Below, piece after piece: positions 1 through 14,110 of a stretch of 64,000 bases of DNA. The position numbers and the translations under genes were made by a program. Location: assembly GCA_022113835.1 (NCBI GenBank), contig JAILWY010000012.1, forward strand, positions 12,710,001-12,774,000, given 5' to 3'. Under the pieces are notes generated by a model. That model had not been told where the DNA came from and did no database searches. It worked only from the letters and a program-made list of their open reading frames with translations. Position 1 is the first letter of the stretch, and the number at the start of each line of letters is the position of its first letter. Source of the stretch: Atopsyche davidsoni. Its lineage: Eukaryota; Arthropoda; Insecta; Trichoptera; Hydrobiosidae.

Positions 1-1354
1 TGAGAAGCTATTTATGGAAGGTCGAATTGTACAGAAGTTGGAATGCCGACCATATGCAGATAATTGTTACATGGAATTAAAAAAAGAATCTATCCGTAAG
101 GCCTCTGTTCCTCAGAGGCAAGTTCAACAGTTGGATAGAATCGTGCATAACTTTAAACCTGTATCGGACCACAAACACAATGTAAGATCTTACCCATTGC
201 ACTCTTCTTCTTCTTCTCAGTTTGCTTTTTTTAAATATCACCTCAGGACAATCCACAGAGCACATCACCTCTATGGGTTGTCTTGAAAGTTTAATATATA
301 CAGCGGTTTACTTTTAAAACCACAAGACATATACTAACACATACAGAGTCCCCTAATTTACCTTGATTCTATGCAAAGTATCAAGGACTATCATCCTGCA
401 GTGCAGTTTCTACAAGCTATAAAATTGTGTATACTATAAAATTCTTAGATTTAAAATTAGGTCAGTTTAGTTATTATCGATGTAAATAATGGTTAAAAAA
501 AAAACCATTATTCAATACTTTTGATAGAGTGGAATTCCGTTTGTTTAATAAAATACTTTTGTGATTTTTTTCACATGTTTAATTTTATTGGTGACCAGTT
601 TTCACCTTAACCTTTCATGTTAGCATTATTAAACGAAGTAAAAAATGATAACATATTTGATAATTTACACAAGAACATTTGCATAATAACACTCCTTCAT
701 GTATAATTTAATAAACAAGTTTTAAGTTTATCAATCTTTTAGAATTTGAGCATCAAGTTATTATGAAACATCGTATTAAATTTATTCAGTTAGTTCCTGT
801 AATAAATTATTATTCCAAAAATGTGAAAACTGATATGTGTGAATTATTGAACTTTTTTCAAATTAGATTGAATATCAAGAACGTAAGAAGGCTGAAGGCA
901 AGAAAGCACGTGATGATAAAGACGCTGTTCTTAATATGCTGTTTGCTGCATTTGAAAAACATCAGTACTATAACATAAAGGATCTACAAAAGGTTTGACA
1001 CATCTAAATCAATACTCTATTTTCTTTTTATCGATTACACTTTTACTATAGTTGCTATACTTCTTATAATATCTCTCTGAGCTCTACAGGTCTCTCCGCA
1101 CTAGTCCTGACTTGGATTTGAGACTTCCACGAGTGCTGAACTTTAAATATCTCTCCTGGGCTAATTATGATTTGCTTTTTTAGATAACCCGACAACCTAT
1201 AGTCTACCTAAAAGAAATTCTAAAGGAAGTATGTAATTATAATTTAAAAAATCCCCATAAAAATATGTGGGAATTGAAGCCAGAGTACCGTCATTACAAA
1301 CAAGAGGCGGTGGAGGAAGCCAAACCTGAGAAAGCAGAATCTGAAAGTGACTAG
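1..1354 (+). CDS. GTF2F2: General transcription factor IIF subunit 2 (TFIIF beta, RAP30), 3' part
   Basis: Smaller subunit of TFIIF, which binds RNA polymerase II and helps bring it to the promoter in the nucleus. The 5' end is cut by the window edge. Three coding exons are seen: <1-181, 867-992 and 1184-1354. All junctions are phase 0 with GT-AG borders. Exon 1 reads in frame from base 2 and includes GRIVQKLECRP and QLDRIVHNFKPV. Exon 2 begins IEYQERKKAEGKKARDDK and continues into FEKHQYYNIKDL. Exon 3 carries QPIVYLKEILKEV, then WELKPEYRHY, and ends in an acidic tail before TAG. The last two exons are the family's C-terminal winged-helix DNA-binding domain. The ATG at 14 is internal, because upstream codons (EKLF) remain open and fit the family. 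The identification is from the family's strongly conserved C-terminus. Confidence 0.95.
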
Positions 1355-1483
1355 AAAACAATTGCATAATCTGAAATTAATTAAATTTATTTCAAAACTC
1401 TTCCCACTTTTAGTGAATCAAACTTAAAAGTGATTGTATTTGTATATTCACTATTGTTTTAGGTTTTGCAGAATTAATATTTT

Positions 1484-1489
1484 AATAAA
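1484..1489 (+). terminator. Poly(A) signal of the TFIIF beta gene
   Basis: AATAAA lies 130 bases after the TAG stop, in AT-rich sequence. It is the first canonical signal downstream. Confidence 0.6.
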
Positions 1490-1892
1490 ACTATTTTTAA
1501 ATTAAATAAAAAAATTATAAATACAAACCTTTTTTTTTTGTTTATGTCATTAAAATAAAATGAAAACTATTCTAATTTCTAGATTATGAAAATAAACAAC
1601 AGTAAAATTGTTCTTTCTTTATTTGTGTCATATAGTATTATAATATCAATTGATTGAGAAAACATTTTAAACCCTCACTAATTGTTTAGGTAGTTATGTT
1701 AGAATAATTGAATCCTAAATTTAATTTTGAGAATAAAGTTGATGAATACACATACTTGAATTTTAATACTAATAATGTAAGCAAATCTGCAATATTTTTA
1801 TATTGTACCTACTGAACAGACATAAACGTATGTTCAGCGAGATGGTCACCAATCTTCTCTGAGGAGAGGCACCTGAAGAAGGTAATACTTAC
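1490..1892. other. Convergent 3' intergenic region
   Basis: AT-rich sequence between the TFIIF beta 3' end (+) and the tetraspanin stop codon (-). A reverse-strand AATAAA (TTTATT at 1618-1623) may end the tetraspanin transcript. No coding sequence is seen. Confidence 0.5.
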
Positions 1893-3566
<1,674 letters not shown>

Positions 3567-4101
3567 GATTTTTCCGGCTGTTTTCCGCTGTGAAAAGGCT
3601 TAATTTAGTACATGTAATAATAATAACATATAATATTGTAAATATACGTACGGTAGCCAGCTAAGTTTCAGTAGAGGCGGGCTGAAAACACGTTTGCATC
3701 CAACCAGGCGCGATGTCTGACCCGACGCCCGGCACAGTGACAGGCTGCGAGAAAACAACACAAAGCCACGGGTATTTTATACCTACGAGAGGTAATCGCT
3801 TGATAAAGTACCCGCGTGAAGAATGTTGGCACCCCTCTAAATATATTACACATATAACAAAAGATAATCTTGTTTTTAACCGTAAATACGAATGTATAAT
3901 TCGGAATTGTAAAATCCTAATAGCTTTGGAATTGATTTAAATATATAACAGTTTTTCTTTTGTGATCTTTACCGAACTACAAATATTACAATATTGAAAG
4001 TTTGCATTATTTTAATAAATAAAAAGTAGGTACCTACCTAAAACAGGCAAACAAAAAAGTACGGTTTTTTACCGATTAATGTTGAAAAGAGTGATCAGAG
4101 G

Positions 4102-4222
4102 ATAATATTGATTTTGTCGGTGTATTTTTTTGTCAGTGTACTCACTTCTGGAAAATAACCAGAGCCTGAAGATTTTTCTTCTGAGTTCAAATTTGACAGT
4201 TGAACCAGAAAATCAATATTAT
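4102..4222. repeat. Imperfect inverted repeat with perfect 14 bp ends
   Basis: ATAATATTGATTTT at 4102-4115 is exactly complementary to AAAATCAATATTAT at 4209-4222. Further in, TCTGG and CCAGA also pair around a short spacer. The element is about 120 bp and could be a degenerate MITE or a chance hairpin in AT-rich DNA. No clear target-site duplication is visible. Confidence 0.35.
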
Positions 4223-6167
4223 TTTAGTTGAGGTTAGGTTAATAATTGATTTTGTTACTTACGCCCATGTTCCCCATGAGCAATATATAAATAATAAATA
4301 TGTTTATAAATCAAAGCAGACATTTTTTGGTCTGCAGTGATTTACTGCTTCTATGGCCTTCACGCCACTGATATTTGAGGGATGACATCACATTATAACA
4401 AACCAAAATTGCAAATCTCATATCAACCTTGTAAGGGAAGAAATAGACAGAAGAAATTGGGTAAAATAAAAATTCTATGTTATTTTTTTAAGTAATTAAT
4501 GTTTTGATAAACTTGTAGATTATATTATTTTATAAATATATCTGCACTCTATTACATTTTATTAAAGCCAACATGTGAAGCGATTTCCACAAAATTCACA
4601 GCAGCACTTGGAGTGAATGTTGTAAATAAGTACATTATTTTATTATAATAGTTATTAAAAGTTTTATTAGAAAATAAAGGAAACATTAATTCAATTTTAT
4701 TTCAACAACACTTTTACCATAAAAGCACCAAAATGGTTGTGATAAGCAATGTGACTATAAATCAGTGTAAGCAAATTTTTTACTAATACTATTAAAAGTA
4801 GAATAGGTACAACTTTTATAAGAAAATGCAATTCCATAGGAAATACAATAGTTATTATTACAAATAGTTTGAATTTTATATTTATTATAAAATGTAGGTA
4901 TATCAATATAAAATCTTATCAGAAATATTACCTGTAGAAGTAGGTATTACGCATAAACTAACACGCATAAGCAGAGTTATCTTTAATTTTATGGACTTGG
5001 AGATTTGCTAAATTATCAAAATATATAGTTATGTTAGTAAAATTAATTAAAATTAAATTTATCTGTTTAAAAATATCCTCAAATGTGATCAGTATTAGAT
5101 AAATACAGTTTATGGCTTAAATTCACTAGGTCATTCATCACCAGATCATTTTATTGTATCACTAAATATAGGTAGATATTACCTGCATTTTGAAATTACA
5201 AAAAATAGGAAAAGGTTAGTCAATACCTTTATTTAAATAAAATTGCTCTATCGATCATTTTTATAAAAATTATACAATATCTGTAATAAAGGATTAAGAT
5301 GTCAAGAAATTATGTTAAAACTACTCAATAAATTAAACATAACAATAAAATATAAATGGCACAAGAATAAATTTATATAAGTATATCTAACATATTAAAA
5401 GATATAATATAACAATCAACAATAATTTATAAACATTTACACACACAGTAATTGTACCAAAAACTCAAAATAAAAAAAATGAAAAAATAAAGACATTTTT
5501 TATTAATATATATATATATATTAAATTTATATTGAAAAGTGGTGTTTCGAATATTATTTCATCATTGGACTTAATCTCGAGTGATAACAATACTAAATCA
5601 AGTATAATCACTTGCTTACTGCTTCCTTATACTGTAGGATGCTGTAAGTAACATTAGTATCCAATATCTATGTGATTCAAATTACTTATGAACTTCTACT
5701 CAGCTATGATATAGGTGTGTGCTAGAAAAGTCTTGATAAAAAGATAAGCACTATTTTAGAAAGCACTGCATTTTCTATATTTATGATTATCAAAGAGAAT
5801 ATACATTATTTATATTAAATTTTGGGAACATCAATCTATTTAGAATCAATACTAATGCAATTTAATAGTTTATTTCAAGACAACAAACTATCTGTATTGA
5901 ATCAATCATTTTTCCTATATTCTTATATGGATTTGGAAATCTATTAAAAAAAAAATGTTTGCTTATTGGATAAATACAAAAACAGATTAGATAGGATTTT
6001 TAAATTGACATTAAACTGAAATATTTAACTTCTTGGAGCAGAACAGTTTGCAGCCGACTTCATTAAAAGTATTGTGTATTTGTTTATTATTCATATAACA
6101 CTGTACAAACAATTATTTAATATCTATTAAATACAATGAACTGTTAATTCATCAAAGCATACATCTA

Positions 6168-6182
6168 TTTATTTATTTATTT
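6168..6182 (-). terminator. Clustered poly(A) signals of SCHIP1
   Basis: Overlapping TTTATT units on the plus strand give several AATAAA signals on the minus strand, about 200 bases after the SCHIP1 stop codon. Confidence 0.5.
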
Positions 6183-6383
6183 TATTGAATAGGGCATGGC
6201 ACTGTCACAATCTTTCTCGCTAAGAAGGGACCCTTTGTTTTGCCATATAATGTATTGATTTTACGATATAAAACGTAAATCAAGCAAAAAATATTTACAT
6301 TTATTATTAATAAAAAAATGGACACAATGAAAAAAATAATACAATATATTGAATATGTTTTATAATTATATGTACATTCTAAG

Positions 6384-9099
6384 TCACTTGGTTAGTAGTG
6401 ATGTTAGTAATGAAAATTGAGGAAGCAAATGTCTTTTCTCTAAGTCATTAGACTTTGAAGAATCATCAATTATGTCCGAGGTTTTGCAGTTTAATTCCTT
6501 GGCTCCACTGTAATAAAAAAAAAATGTGAAAAACTATTTACTGTGCAGACTTTATTTATCACTAGTTAAATGTACTATTACTCCATTATTGAAAAGATCT
6601 TAGCGCTACTTTAATATAAAGCATGAGACTACTGCAACTTAACTATCCACTATATAGTCCTGGTTCGAAGTTAATTCAGCTACTCTTGACAAGCTACATA
6701 AAGTATTGGCTTGTTAAACACGGCTAGGAAAAAATTGGTAACATCCCATTGCTTTTTAACAGTTGCCATCAGCAAAGCAAGATAGTTGATGTGATATTTT
6801 TAAAAAAATTTAATTTAAAAAAAACTTGATTGGTTAGCCAACAGGTTCTAAAAACTAACATTTGAGGCAATTTTCTACCTTTACAATTTACATTTATTGT
6901 ATAAGCATCTTCTCTAGAATGTGAAATTTTCCTCTTTTTAGCTATAAGGTAAATTATGTATAAGGTTATATAAAACATGATCAATATAAAATGCACTATG
7001 CATAGAACTATACAAAAATAATATCAAAATCATATTGATCATAAAAATAATCCTACCGACAAAACTAACATGGGCACACTATTTGCCTATCTATATAGCT
7101 AGTAAAATTACGAACCAGGGCTTTATGTGTTCCACAAAGCAACAAAAAAACATTAACAGTATAATATACACCGAGTTACTCAGTATTTACAGTAAGAATA
7201 TATTTATTGATTTACTGCAGAACCTTTATCTGTTTGATCTTTTCGTATGAATTATTACTGATATAGTAACTTCACCTATTATTTAAATATGAATATTTAT
7301 TAAGCACAATGTCCCTTTAAATTAAACAGTATCTCTTCTATATCTGTGTTAATTACAGCAGAATTTATTGCTAATTTTACCAGAAAAATATTCCACTTAC
7401 AGGTGTCTAGTCAAATCTTCAATATCAACGAGCATTGAGTCCTGACTCATATGCAACTCATCTCTTGCTATCAATAATTTCACCAAGCTTTCGTTTAAAA
7501 ATTCTATCTGCGTATGAAGTTCATTTACAATTATCTAGAAAATAAAATAAAACATTAACTATTTAAAACTTTTATCACCAATCACAGGTAAACATATACA
7601 TTATAACTAATATAAATCCTACCTGTAACTGAGCCACATTCATATCTGTAAGCATTTGCCTAGACACTCTTCTTCTATCACCTGGGAACTGTACTCCTGC
7701 CTTCTCGAGACTGGATCGTAGCATTTCAGTAATTGGGGAGCTTTCTAGTCTCTGTCTTTCAATCTATAAACAAGTTAACAGACATTATAAAATGTAGTAG
7801 AAAAAATATTTAACTTTTGATTCAATCCAAATTAAGAGCTTTCAGTGTAACTTATTTTTTTTGTATCATTATATTGATGGCAGAGTCACAAATCTTAGTC
7901 ATCAATGAAGAGGAAGCCTTAGGCTAAATAATATTAATCAAAGAATTTTAGTTTACCTCCATTTGTAAATGTGCCATTTCTTTAGCCTGAGCAAGAGCCA
8001 TTCTAGCTTCAGTCTGCAAACGAGCTTGGCATGCGAAAAAGTCTGCTTGGGTTGATAAACTAGTGGTAATTGCAGGACGAGCTGTTTCATTAAGAGCGAG
8101 AGATGATGGTCGTAGTAAACCTTTAAAAAGTTAAATATTGTTAATAAAAAATAAACAATTCAAATCCACTAATATCTGAAAAACTACTATGATTGCTAAT
8201 ATTATAAATTCATATTTAATTAGAATAAAAAAAAGATTGCTTAAAAAAGATATAGTATAGATATATAGATAAAGATAGAATACAATGTATAAAATATAGT
8301 CATTAATAATTTATGAAAACTAAGTGCCATGCCAATTTAACTCTGTCATAAATTTATTATGTGAAATTGATAATATTATGAATTATTTTACACATAAAAG
8401 TAAGGCCAAGCAATCTATTATGGGAAAGTTATTTAGTTAAAAGCTACTGACCGGTCTTTCCTGATGTTTTGATACTACCATTGCTGGACTTGCCATAATT
8501 ATCGGAGCTCTTCTTTTCAATTTCTTTACCAGAATGTTTTTCTTTTAAAGATACATATTTTGTATCATCTGCATCCGTTTCCAAAGGTGACTCAGTGTCT
8601 GATGCAGTTTCATTCATGAAACAAATTTGTAGATTCATACCTTAAAGATAAAAACAAAATAGCATTACTAACTGAAATCCTAAAGTGAATTTTTTTAATT
8701 TTTATCAAAATAAAAACAATTACACTCACCACTCTTTAAGCGAGACTGAAGACTTGGCTTACGTCCTGGACGATCTCCATGTACATAGAACTCATCCAAT
8801 TCTCCTCCCATCGCTAGCCTACGGCGTATTTCTTCTCTGTCATTTCGTCGCTATAAAATAAAACCCAAAGCATTGAAAACCAATGTGTTAATATTTTCAT
8901 CGGGAAACAAACATTTAATCTCTGAGTTAATATGGGTGTAGGTTAAAAGCTCTGTTAGTCATGATAATTTAAAAAAATAAATGTTGCTCACGGATAAAGA
9001 TCGACCACGATCATTACGCATAGCAATAATTCTATTGAATCTGTCAATCAAATTATCGTCGTTGATAACAATTATCCCACCGTTGATATTAACGTTCAT
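6384..9099 (-). CDS. SCHIP1: SCHIP1 short isoform from an alternative first exon
   Basis: A separate first coding exon at 9099-8992 (36 codons, starting [15 protein letters not shown]) ends in a good donor (GTGAGC) in phase 0. It joins the shared exon at 8850-8730 exactly as the long-form exon at 10766 does. With the six shared exons this gives 981 bases, 326 aa: the conserved SCHIP1 core plus the coiled coil, without the long disordered N-terminal half. Its ATG has no upstream acceptor that keeps the frame. It lies about 1.7 kb downstream of the nearest long-form exon, which implies its own promoter. Vertebrate SCHIP1 also has short isoforms with alternative first exons. The isoform is inferred from splice signals only. 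Confidence 0.75.
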
Positions 9100-12000
9100 C
9101 GTATATACTTATAAAATCAACTGAGAAACAGTTTAATTAAATATAAACAAAAAACATATCGAAAGCGTTGACTTGTTTTTATTATTTATTTTGACTTTGA
9201 CAGATCGGGCTGTGTATGTTCAAGCATTTACTAACTTTTGACACACCGGAGAATTAATTATTTGTTTTAAGCAAAGCAAAATTAAGTATTCTTAAAATTA
9301 TTAAATATATATAGATACCATAGATACATTAATTTTTATTTCAAAATTGAATATATTTTTTGTGTGCTACTCAAACAATCTTGTTTATTTTCCTAACCTT
9401 GCACCTCAAGTGCTAGACACAAATTTTATTTCGAAACAAAAATGGTTTTAATATTTACGAGCTACAGTATTTGTTAGGATTAAACCCATTAAATAAACGT
9501 TTTAAATATTATAATATTAAAAAAAAAAAAAAACTCAATAAAACTTACTTCAGCCAGCAAAATTTTGCGAGTAAATCTAGATTGCATTGTACTAACATTA
9601 ACTTCTTACTAAGGTATCTATTTTGAAAAGACTTTTTTTTATTTACAGTTAAAACATTTTTAAAAACTCTTGGAGGTTAGTAAAGTCGACTTGAAACGAG
9701 CACTCCTGAATTTCTAAATTAGCACAGAACCAGACATCGTTCATTACTCCGACTCCCATGGTCCAGGGTTGAGATTCTCAAATACCTTCTGCAATGATAT
9801 GTACTTTGTGAATATTTAATGATCGCATCTAGGCATTACAAAACGCGAAACATCAATAACGTATTTGAATTCATAGTATAATATTTGTATTTACAACTAA
9901 ATTAAAAAACTAATTTTAAATTTGATATAACCATGTCAATATAAAAATAAAAGTTTCATGGAAAAAAATCTTAATCCCATGGCATTTACCATTACCTAGG
10001 ATTTTTTACAAGAGCCAGCCCTAAATGGGAGCACATCTGCTTAATGTCAGTACAATATGCGATGACATCATCAGTTTACACTTCTCTCAATCAAATCAGT
10101 CCCGGAGAGTCCCAGTGGGTTTTAGTTTTTATAAATTAATAAAATTACATATGTATATTATCTTGTACTACGATTAAATGTATATAGTAACTAACATAAC
10201 CAGAAAAATTATACAAAGGTAGCTTAATACCTACAAATCATTATCATTATTTAATGTATGATGACATCATCAATTTACACTTCTCTCAATCAAATGGTTC
10301 CGGAGAGTTCCAGTGGGTTTTAGTTTTTATAAATTAATAAAATTACATTGATATATAGTTTTGAAAAAAGATAAAAGGATAGCTTAATACCTATAAATCA
10401 TTTTATTTATTTATACCTAATAGTTTATTTTAGCCAAACGTAAAACCCTCTTCAAGCGTCGCGTCACAACTTATGACCGATTTGCTATCAGCGAATAGCT
10501 TTCCTTTATTTGGAGTGTTTTTTTAAAAGTATACAACGCAAAATATGACGCTATTGTGTCGCGACGTGTGTAGAGGGCTTCAAGTCCTTGAAGGCTTGAG
10601 TATTGTCTCTACATGAAAACTTGAAAATGTTGGAAATTATTGGCTAAAAATGCTAATAACTCTAAATTGGTGTAGCGTTTTTTACATGGCTTTATTTAAA
10701 AAAATTGCTTTTACTAATTTTAAAAGGCTTTAAAAAATATATAAAATTGTTATTGAGAAAATTACCCTTCGTTCCTCTTCTCTTGCGGCTCGTAAATGGC
10801 ATTCAATTGCGTCCAAATCGATGTGCGGCATCGCAGTTTCGATATTATAAACATCAAAACCATCTGGGAAGAAATACTTTTTTTGTTAGATACTTCCTTC
10901 CACTAAATAAATACTATATTCTTACTGAACTTTAATACCTGACGTTTCACTTTTCTTTTTGGAAGAACCTTTGTGTGTATCCTTTGGTAGAGGACTTTTG
11001 ACCAATTTGCGGTGTAATATTTTACTATAAAAAAACGGTATTTATAGTAAAAATAATACTAAAAAAATCATTATCATATGCATATACGCACAAAATGAAT
11101 ACCTGCTTTTGGATTCAAATGATTTTTTTCTTCCTGATGAATCTTTTTCTGGACAGCAATGAGAAGGACTTTTAATATCTTCCGTCCCACTTTTTGTGGA
11201 GTATATTTTCTTATTTCCACGACAATGCTCTATTTTTGCGGTTCTATTGAAATTATTATCGATTTCCCATTTGGATTTATCATCGTTTGGGTTGCCATTG
11301 GTGGCTTCATTGCCCTCCTCAGCAGGATTGGTTTCTTCCTTACAAATTGGTAATCTTTCTAAGCCGTTTTCTTCTCTGTCTTTCGATTTCATCTCTTTGG
11401 GAGAAACAGACAAATTAGAATTCTGTGTTATGTTTTCAGATGCTGTAGATAAATATGCATCGTCTATATTTTTTACTTTATCAACATCATCCCCTATCGG
11501 CGTAGCTTTGTCCGAATTCATATTGAGTGTATCACTACAATTTTTTATTGAGTTTGATTGCTCCATAGTTAGAGGGAGGTCTGCGATAACTTCAGAGTGA
11601 CCATATTTTTCTTTGGCATAAGATTTAGGAATGCATTTTTCAATGGTCAGTTTATTTGAGTCGTAATTTTTACGTAAATTAATTCGCCCATCAATTTCTG
11701 ATTCATTTTGCTGATCTACGATATGAACGATCACACTGTTGACTACTTCGGTTATATTTTCGAGGGTATTGGCGATGGGTACTTGAATCGTTTCATATAT
11801 TTCTCGCTGCAGTGCTATCAAATCGTCGTGGAAATCAGAAGTTGCAATGCTCTTATCGGCTACACCGACGCAATAGTCTTCAATCGAATTTACATTCTCG
11901 TCGAGTGTACAACGATGCGTTTCATCGTTTGGAGAGTCGAGATACTCGTCGGGGAAAGTTTTCAGACTATTCGCATATTGTCCATGATAATCAGCAGAAC

Positions 12001-13238
12001 TGATACAAATCTGTTGCTTCGGCTCTTTCGTCTGTGGGATGAATATTATGTCACTTCGTTTGATCAATTTCGGAGATGCGGCATTCTGAGGCTTCTGGAA
12101 GTCATCAGAGCGTTCAGTGTGCTCATCGATCTCAGAAAATTCTAGCGACCCGTCCAAGATGTACTCATTATTGTTTGACTCGATGAGTATTTCTTGCTTT
12201 TTTTCGGCGCTGAGTCCATTACTTTTTAGATTTAATTCATCTTTAAATGAATCGTCATTATCAATATTTGAAAGCACACTGTTATTTTCAAAGGAATCTG
12301 GACTGTCTATAGAATATTCCTAAAATATATAAATCATCATAAAATGAGTATTCTTAGCATTCAATTATTTATTAATAAAATAACATACTTTTTTTAATGA
12401 CGTTGTGTTAATTTTTACCTGCAACGTATACGCTAGGTGCTGGAATCCAGGGTAGTTAGGGTTGTGGATTCCTCTCGGTATGGGGTGAGGTTTACCATTG
12501 CTGTACGAGTCTTCACTGTCCGATACATCAAACATCCTCTCGTCTTCATCTTGTGGAGATACTTCAGCAGACGAACAACTTTGATCTCCATCTATAATTG
12601 CATAATAGCAATTTTATACTACGAGTAACGACATTGACTTATGATAAGTTATGAATTAAATAATTTTAAAAAATCACGGAACAAAATGTTACATTAGTTA
12701 ACTTACCCTCGTACTCGAAAAGCCCTTCGTCAGTGCTGTAATCGTAGCCCGTAGGAGATAAACTCGACACTCTTTCGGCGTCAATGCCAGCCTCGCTATG
12801 CTGGTAGCTCTCCCTGAAGAGATGCTTTTGATTCTCCGGGAGGCCTGTATCACACTTGTTGTAAAAACTATTGCACTTGCTCATAAGATCATTTTTAGAA
12901 TTACTGTCACTGTTATCACACTTGTAATGCAAAGGAGCGCTCACTTTATTTTCTTGATATGAAATGGACGAGGAATCACTATTGCTGATTTCCACGGGAC
13001 TACTGGTGACGCGTCCTCGGTTTTCTGTGTACTCTTCGGGAGGATTGTTGCAGTCGTACGCGTCGGGAGAGCTCAAGTTTGCGTTTTGGTTGATCCCCCG
13101 GACCCCGTCGCTCGGTGCAACGACAGGGAGCATCGAATCATTGACCCAGGACAGTGACCGAGGATGGTGCTCAGGTAAACTGACATTCCCATTATTATAT
13201 GACTGCAAAGACATCGGTTCCTGGTCTTTTAGAAGCAT
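6384..13238 (-). CDS. SCHIP1: Schwannomin-interacting protein 1 homologue, long isoform
   Basis: Cytoplasmic coiled-coil adaptor. In other animals it binds merlin/schwannomin and acts at the cell cortex. Coding exons (minus) are 13238-12707, 12591-12419, 12319-11103, 11024-10939, 10863-10766, 8850-8730, 8640-8452, 8120-7957, 7763-7623, 7534-7401 and 6507-6384. They total 2979 bases (992 aa) with every phase closing. Residues 221-231 are [11 protein letters not shown], a motif of the long form. The 1217-base central exon (residues 236-641) is acidic, Ser/Asn-rich and looks disordered. [15 protein letters not shown] comes just before the common region [15 protein letters not shown]. Then follow [18 protein letters not shown] and a C-terminal coiled coil, roughly 908-951 ([19 protein letters not shown]). 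The tail after DIEDLTRH differs from the vertebrate one. The ATG at 13238 is the first Met after a splice acceptor at 13248; upstream coding exons cannot be excluded. Confidence 0.85.
9100..9300 (-). promoter_or_regulatory. Probable promoter and 5' UTR of the short SCHIP1 transcript
   Basis: The sequence immediately upstream of the short-form ATG has no splice acceptor that fits. It is AT-rich with a slightly GC-richer patch around 9190-9250. No clear TATA box can be tied to a start site. Assigned from position only. Confidence 0.35.
9301..10765. other. SCHIP1 intron between long- and short-form exons
   Basis: Intronic for the long transcript and upstream sequence for the short one. Mostly AT-rich. 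It contains a 13-base A run near 9521-9533, a degenerate tRNA-like box at about 9740-9775 and the tandem duplication at 10061-10415. No further exon is recognised. Confidence 0.5.
10061..10415. repeat. Two-copy tandem duplication, about 200 and 155 bp
   Basis: Both copies begin GATGACATCATC (10061 and 10260) and continue through TTACACTTCTCTCAATCAAA, CCCAGTGGGTTTTAG, TAAATTAATAAAATTACAT and AGCTTAATACCTA. Copy 2 is about 40 bases shorter in its AT-rich middle, and the copies differ at scattered sites. They are directly adjacent, so this is a local duplication within the intron. Confidence 0.85.
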
Positions 13239-13841
13239 TTCGAAAACCTGTAATAAAAAAAATATATATTTTAAAATTTTAGATGTAAAAAAACTACATA
13301 AGTGAAAATATGTGATAAGTCCGAATATATCTAAGTAGGTATCGATAAAAACTGACATCAATTTGTCAATTATTCACTTAAACCCTGCGAATGGATTATA
13401 AATCTAAGACTTCAAATGGTAAAACCTCCTCTGTCGAAATCGGTTTAAATTTTGATGAATTTTAAATGGTAATTATATTTATGACCGAGAGGCGATGATA
13501 ACTCGACGTGAAGCTTCAATCCAAGCGTTTTACAACGGATTAACTAATACTTCACCTTGAACCAAAACCATCTTCCCGTACGCGCACTTCCACGATATTA
13601 ATCTCAGTTCGTTACGTTTGTAGCAAATATTATCTTTACCTAAATATATACTTTGCTATTAGGTATCCAATTGTGTACACCGAAAATCAATTCCACGATA
13701 AAAAACGCTTACATATTTTTCAACATTCTCAACCATCCTTCACGGAACGATCGCGTTTTTCAGTGACGTTTTTATCGTCAGCCCTCACGTTTCACTACAT
13801 ACGAAAACAATCACTTCACATCGATGCCAAGGTAAACTCAC

Positions 13842-13990
13842 GCTATATTTTACGAATTATTTTCTGTCCCTTTTTGTAGCTGGACGATTTGTGCTTAATT
13901 TGTGATGTTAGACTGAAACGGATCGTGACTCCGCCCTTTGCAGAGGTGCGGGAAACGAGGAAATTGGTATCGCCTGGCCGGTGGCGAGGG
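13842..13990 (-). promoter_or_regulatory. Candidate non-coding first exon and promoter of long SCHIP1
   Basis: A strong minus-strand donor (GTGAGTTT, read from 13841 down) ends a stretch that is GC-rich upstream and has in-frame stops. This suits a 5' UTR exon that could splice to the acceptor at 13248. The GC-rich, CpG-rich block at 13920-14200 directly upstream is the only such island between SCHIP1 and ASCC1. No transcript evidence is available here. Confidence 0.4.
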
Positions 13991-14110
13991 TGGCGAGGGT
14001 GGCGAGGGTGGCGAGGGTGGCGCGGGTGGCGCGCGTTCCTCGCACAGCTGTTGGCGTCCGTCACCGCCACCGCCATCGCCAACGCCACCGCCACCGCCAC
14101 CGCCACCGCG
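13980..14110. repeat. Two GC minisatellites: GGCGAGGGT (9 bp) and CCACCG (6 bp)
   Basis: GGCGAGGGT repeats about five times at 13982-14030, the last copies drifting to GGCGCGGGT. A CCACCG/CCGCCA array follows at 14061-14110. Open frames run through both strands because of the repeats, but none has a recognisable domain. Confidence 0.85.

Larger units (their letters stand above)
3567..6383. other. Intergenic: tetraspanin 5' flank and SCHIP1 3' flank
   Basis: About 2.8 kb, very AT-rich. The tetraspanin start region is at about 3570-3740 and is more GC-rich (GCGGGCTGAAAACACG). Beyond it there is only AT-rich sequence, short T/A runs and an inverted repeat at 4102-4222. The 3' UTR of SCHIP1 probably runs from 6383 down to about 6165, where several overlapping reverse-strand AATAAA signals occur (TTTATT repeats at 6168-6182). 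The small open frames here show no family resemblance. Confidence 0.5.

Noticed and set aside
9735..9780. tRNA-like B box (GGGTTGAGATTCTC)
   Set aside because: No cloverleaf can be formed around it. At most a decayed SINE fragment, too weak to list as an element.
11159..12145. Several antisense open frames of 60-145 aa
   Set aside because: They are shadows of the 1217-base SCHIP1 exon on the other strand, which has supported splice sites and phase. No domains.
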